A stretch of 35,360 bases of DNA from Pseudoalteromonas prydzensis (lineage in GTDB: Bacteria; Pseudomonadota; Gammaproteobacteria; Enterobacterales; Alteromonadaceae), in the NCBI RefSeq assembly GCF_011050055.1, contig NZ_DRGM01000086.1, forward strand, positions 1 through 35,360, written 5' to 3'. Both the position numbers and the translations under genes were made by a program. Positions 33,375 to 35,360 of the stretch are shown here, in pieces. The stretch's first letter is position 1. Each line of letters opens with the position of its first letter. The notes below the pieces were generated by a model. It was not told the origin of the DNA. It saw only the letters and a program-made list of their open reading frames with translations, and did no database searches.

Positions 33375-35000
33375 ATGGCTCAACAGCAGTGGTATAAAGG
33401 CGCAGTGATTTATCAGGTTTATCCGCGCAGTTTTCAAGATACCAACGGTGACGGCATCGGTGATTTAAAAGGGATCATCAGCCGGATAGACTATATTAAA
33501 AGTCTGGGTGTTGATGCTATTTGGATCTCACCATTTTTTAAATCGCCAATGAAAGACTTTGGCTATGATATCAGCGATTATCGTGACGTAGACCCTCTTT
33601 TTGGTGATCTTAATGACTTTGACGAACTTATTGCTCAAGCTCATCAACGTGATATTAAAATTATTATTGACCAAGTATTGAGCCACACATCAGACCAACA
33701 TCAATGGTTTTTAGATAGCCGTGAAGACAAAACTAACGACAGATCTGATTGGTATGTTTGGGCTGATGCAAAACCAGATGGCACCCAGCCAAACAACTGG
33801 CTTTCTATTTTTGGTGGCCCAGCTTGGCAGTGGGAGCCGCGTCGTGGTCAATATTATTTGCACAACTTTTTTACTGAACAACCGGATCTTAACTTCCACA
33901 ATCCAGATGTACGTCAAGCAGTATTAGACAACGTTGAATTTTGGCTGAAAAAAGGCGTGGATGGTTTTCGTCTAGATGCAATTAACTTTTGCTATCACGA
34001 TGCACAACTACGTGACAACCCAGCCAAACCACCAGAAAAACGCCAAGGCCGTGGTTTTAGCGAAGATAATCCGTATGCATTTCAGTATCACCATTACAAT
34101 AATACCCAACCTGAAAATATCAGCTTTATGCAAGATATTCGCACCCTGTTAGACAAGTATCCAGGTACCGTGTCTTTGGGTGAAATATCATCAGAAGACT
34201 CACTTGCGACTATGGCTGAATACACCGCCGGTGGCGATAAACTGCATATGGGTTACAGTTTTGAGCTACTAACCAATGATTACAGCAGTGAGTATATTCG
34301 CACAACAGTTAAAACACTGGAAGAACGTATGACTGAAGGCTGGCCTTGCTGGGCTTTTAGTAACCACGATGTAGAACGTGTGGCTAGTCGTTGGAGTAAC
34401 AATGGCGAAGTAAACCCTGCGCAATGTAAAATGCTTACCGCCCTACTCGCTTCATTACGCGGTAGTGTATGTATGTACCAAGGTGAAGAGTTAGGTTTAG
34501 GTGAAGCAAGTGTGGCGTTTGAAGACTTACAAGACCCGTACGGGATAACTTTTTGGCCAAACTTTAAAGGCCGAGATGGCTGTCGTACGCCTATGCCATG
34601 GCATAATGATGACTGTGAACAGGCCGGGTTCTCTGCAACGAAACCGTGGTTACCGGTAGACGAAAACCACAAACACCAAGCTGTAAGCAAACAAGATAGC
34701 GATAGCGATTCGATTCTAAATGCGTTCCGCCATTTTATGACATGGCGCAAGCAACAAGCTATTTTACTCGAAGGCGATATTGAATTTATTAATACCCCAG
34801 AGCCATTGTTAGCTTTTTACCGTCGTTTTGCAGGCCAGACTATGTTGTGCGTATTTAACCTAGCGCAAGAGCCTGCAAGCCTCAACATTGAACACACTGA
34901 TATTGTGCCACATACTGAACTGAATCATCACAATGGCAGCTTAGATAAACAAACCCTTACCCTACCCGGTTTTGGTTGTTTTTACGCAGCAGTTAGTTAA
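33375..35000 (+). CDS. Cytoplasmic GH13 alpha-glucosidase (GH13_23-like)
   Basis: A 541-aa enzyme without a signal peptide. It opens QWYKGAVIYQVYPRSFQDTNGDGIGD; DQVLSHTS (99-106), GFRLDAI with nucleophile D201, LGEIS with acid/base E270 and SNHD with D332 follow. The DQVLSHTS form and these positions closely match the Halomonas HaG-type alpha-glucosidases of subfamily GH13_23, which hydrolyse maltose and short maltosides and can transglucosylate. The ATG at 33375 is chosen because GGAG lies 6 nt upstream; ATGs at 33345 and 33363 are less well placed. It would convert imported maltose to glucose for glucokinase. It is divergent from the TonB-receptor gene and has its own operator and promoter. 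Confidence 0.93.
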   Translation: MAQQQWYKGAVIYQVYPRSFQDTNGDGIGDLKGIISRIDYIKSLGVDAIWISPFFKSPMKDFGYDISDYRDVDPLFGDLNDFDELIAQAHQRDIKIIIDQVLSHTSDQHQWFLDSREDKTNDRSDWYVWADAKPDGTQPNNWLSIFGGPAWQWEPRRGQYYLHNFFTEQPDLNFHNPDVRQAVLDNVEFWLKKGVDGFRLDAINFCYHDAQLRDNPAKPPEKRQGRGFSEDNPYAFQYHHYNNTQPENISFMQDIRTLLDKYPGTVSLGEISSEDSLATMAEYTAGGDKLHMGYSFELLTNDYSSEYIRTTVKTLEERMTEGWPCWAFSNHDVERVASRWSNNGEVNPAQCKMLTALLASLRGSVCMYQGEELGLGEASVAFEDLQDPYGITFWPNFKGRDGCRTPMPWHNDDCEQAGFSATKPWLPVDENHKHQAVSKQDSDSDSILNAFRHFMTWRKQQAILLEGDIEFINTPEPLLAFYRRFAGQTMLCVFNLAQEPASLNIEHTDIVPHTELNHHNGSLDKQTLTLPGFGCFYAAVS

Positions 35001-35018
35001 TTTTTAGTCGTATTACTA

Positions 35019-35360
35019 GGGCGTGTTGATCTTTGCGGTATGAAAAACAAACAGCATGAAGATAAGGTATAATTGAATTCGCCAGAAAACTTTACACCGA
35101 ACCCTCATGCCAAGATTAATGTTAACAGACGGGACATGGAATGTCTTATCAAAAACAATGTACTTAAGTGGTCGAATTTATAATAAGCCCGACCATAGAA
35201 AAACGTTCGAAGGCACACTGTATAAGATGCGCACAGGTATTCCATGGCGAGATTTACCTTCTTATTTTGGCAGTTGGAGTGCTATCTACAGACGGTTTAA
35301 TTTATGGTCCAAAAAAGGGATTTTGAATGAATTGTTTCGCGTATTATCTCGTGATGCGGA
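35019..35360 (+). mobile_element. IS5-family insertion sequence, left end (runs off the window)
   Basis: The element probably starts at GGGCGTGTTGATCTTTG (35019-35035), a sequence of the kind found as terminal inverted repeat in IS5-family (IS427-like) elements, beside a TA-containing target (ATTACTA). The transposase gene starts 88 bp in. The right end is outside the window, so completeness and target duplication cannot be judged. It lies 18 bp after the stop of the alpha-glucosidase gene. Confidence 0.75.
35107..35360 (+). CDS. IS5-family transposase, N-terminal part (partial)
   Basis: An open frame of 84 codons runs from ATG at 35107 to the window edge. It reads MPRLMLTDGTWNVLSK...RKTFEGTLYKMRTGIPWRD and then LPSYFGSWSAIYRRFNLWSK, the DUF4096 N-terminal domain that precedes the DDE catalytic domain in IS427-type IS5 elements. 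Such elements often make the full transposase by a frameshift between two frames; the catalytic part is beyond the window. Confidence 0.88.
   Translation, partial: MPRLMLTDGTWNVLSKTMYLSGRIYNKPDHRKTFEGTLYKMRTGIPWRDLPSYFGSWSAIYRRFNLWSKKGILNELFRVLSRDA

Noticed and set aside
34280..34750. 156-codon minus-strand frame opposite the alpha-glucosidase gene
   Set aside because: A shadow of a well-recognised GH13 gene, with no signal of its own.
1..35360. CRISPR array, tRNA, rRNA or prophage genes
   Set aside because: No regularly spaced repeats, cloverleaf or rRNA-like sequence, and no phage structural or integrase genes were seen on either strand.

Overview
The window looks like a chromosomal segment of a marine gammaproteobacterium of the order Alteromonadales, most like Pseudoalteromonas or a close relative. 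The grounds are moderate-to-low G+C, a TonB-dependent receptor paired with a tryptophan-halogenase-like flavoprotein inside an alpha-glucan locus, an MFS maltose-type transporter in place of a PTS or ABC system, and a multi-repeat Yx(FWY)xxD lipoprotein. This is judged from protein character only; no database search was possible.

Layout. (1) 1-3.1 kb: glucokinase (minus) diverges from a LacI-family regulator (plus), with a perfect 14-bp operator inside the glk promoter and a textbook intrinsic terminator in the glk leader. A small leucine-rich-repeat protein follows. (2) 3.1-9.7 kb: six minus-strand genes packed as one apparent operon. In transcription order they are a five-repeat lipoprotein, a c-type cytochrome lipoprotein, an outer-membrane barrel with an N-terminal CxxCH, an ECF sigma factor, its RskA-like anti-sigma factor and an alginate-export-like porin. 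The last five are joined by overlaps or very short gaps. This may be a self-regulated cell-surface redox module and is the best candidate here for a little-described system. (3) 9.8-18.6 kb: an accessory island. It holds small membrane proteins, a PD40 propeller protein and a gene remnant bracketed by a 24-bp direct repeat, a serine hydrolase, a PadR/HAAS-sensor/CPBP-protease operon, two group II intron 3' ends (one with a decayed maturase), and two integron-type cassette genes separated by a well-formed attC site. (4) 18.7-35.0 kb: a complete alpha-glucan (starch, maltodextrin) utilisation locus. (5) 35.0 kb to the end: the left end of an IS5-family insertion sequence.

How the glucan genes fit together. 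The TonB-dependent receptor would import malto-oligosaccharides across the outer membrane. The lipoprotein GH13 enzymes, the GH15 glucoamylase and a secreted neopullulanase-like GH13 would act at the cell envelope. The MFS carrier would take maltose or short dextrins into the cytoplasm. There the leaderless GH13_23-like alpha-glucosidase would release glucose for phosphorylation by glucokinase. Three separate promoters in this locus carry the same LacI-type operator (TGAATACGTATGCA or TGCATACGTATGCA), each lying 4-5 bp upstream of a recognisable -35 element. That position suits an activator better than a repressor. The operator differs from the one next to the LacI-family gene in this window (TGACACCGGTGTCA), so the glucan regulator is probably encoded outside the window.
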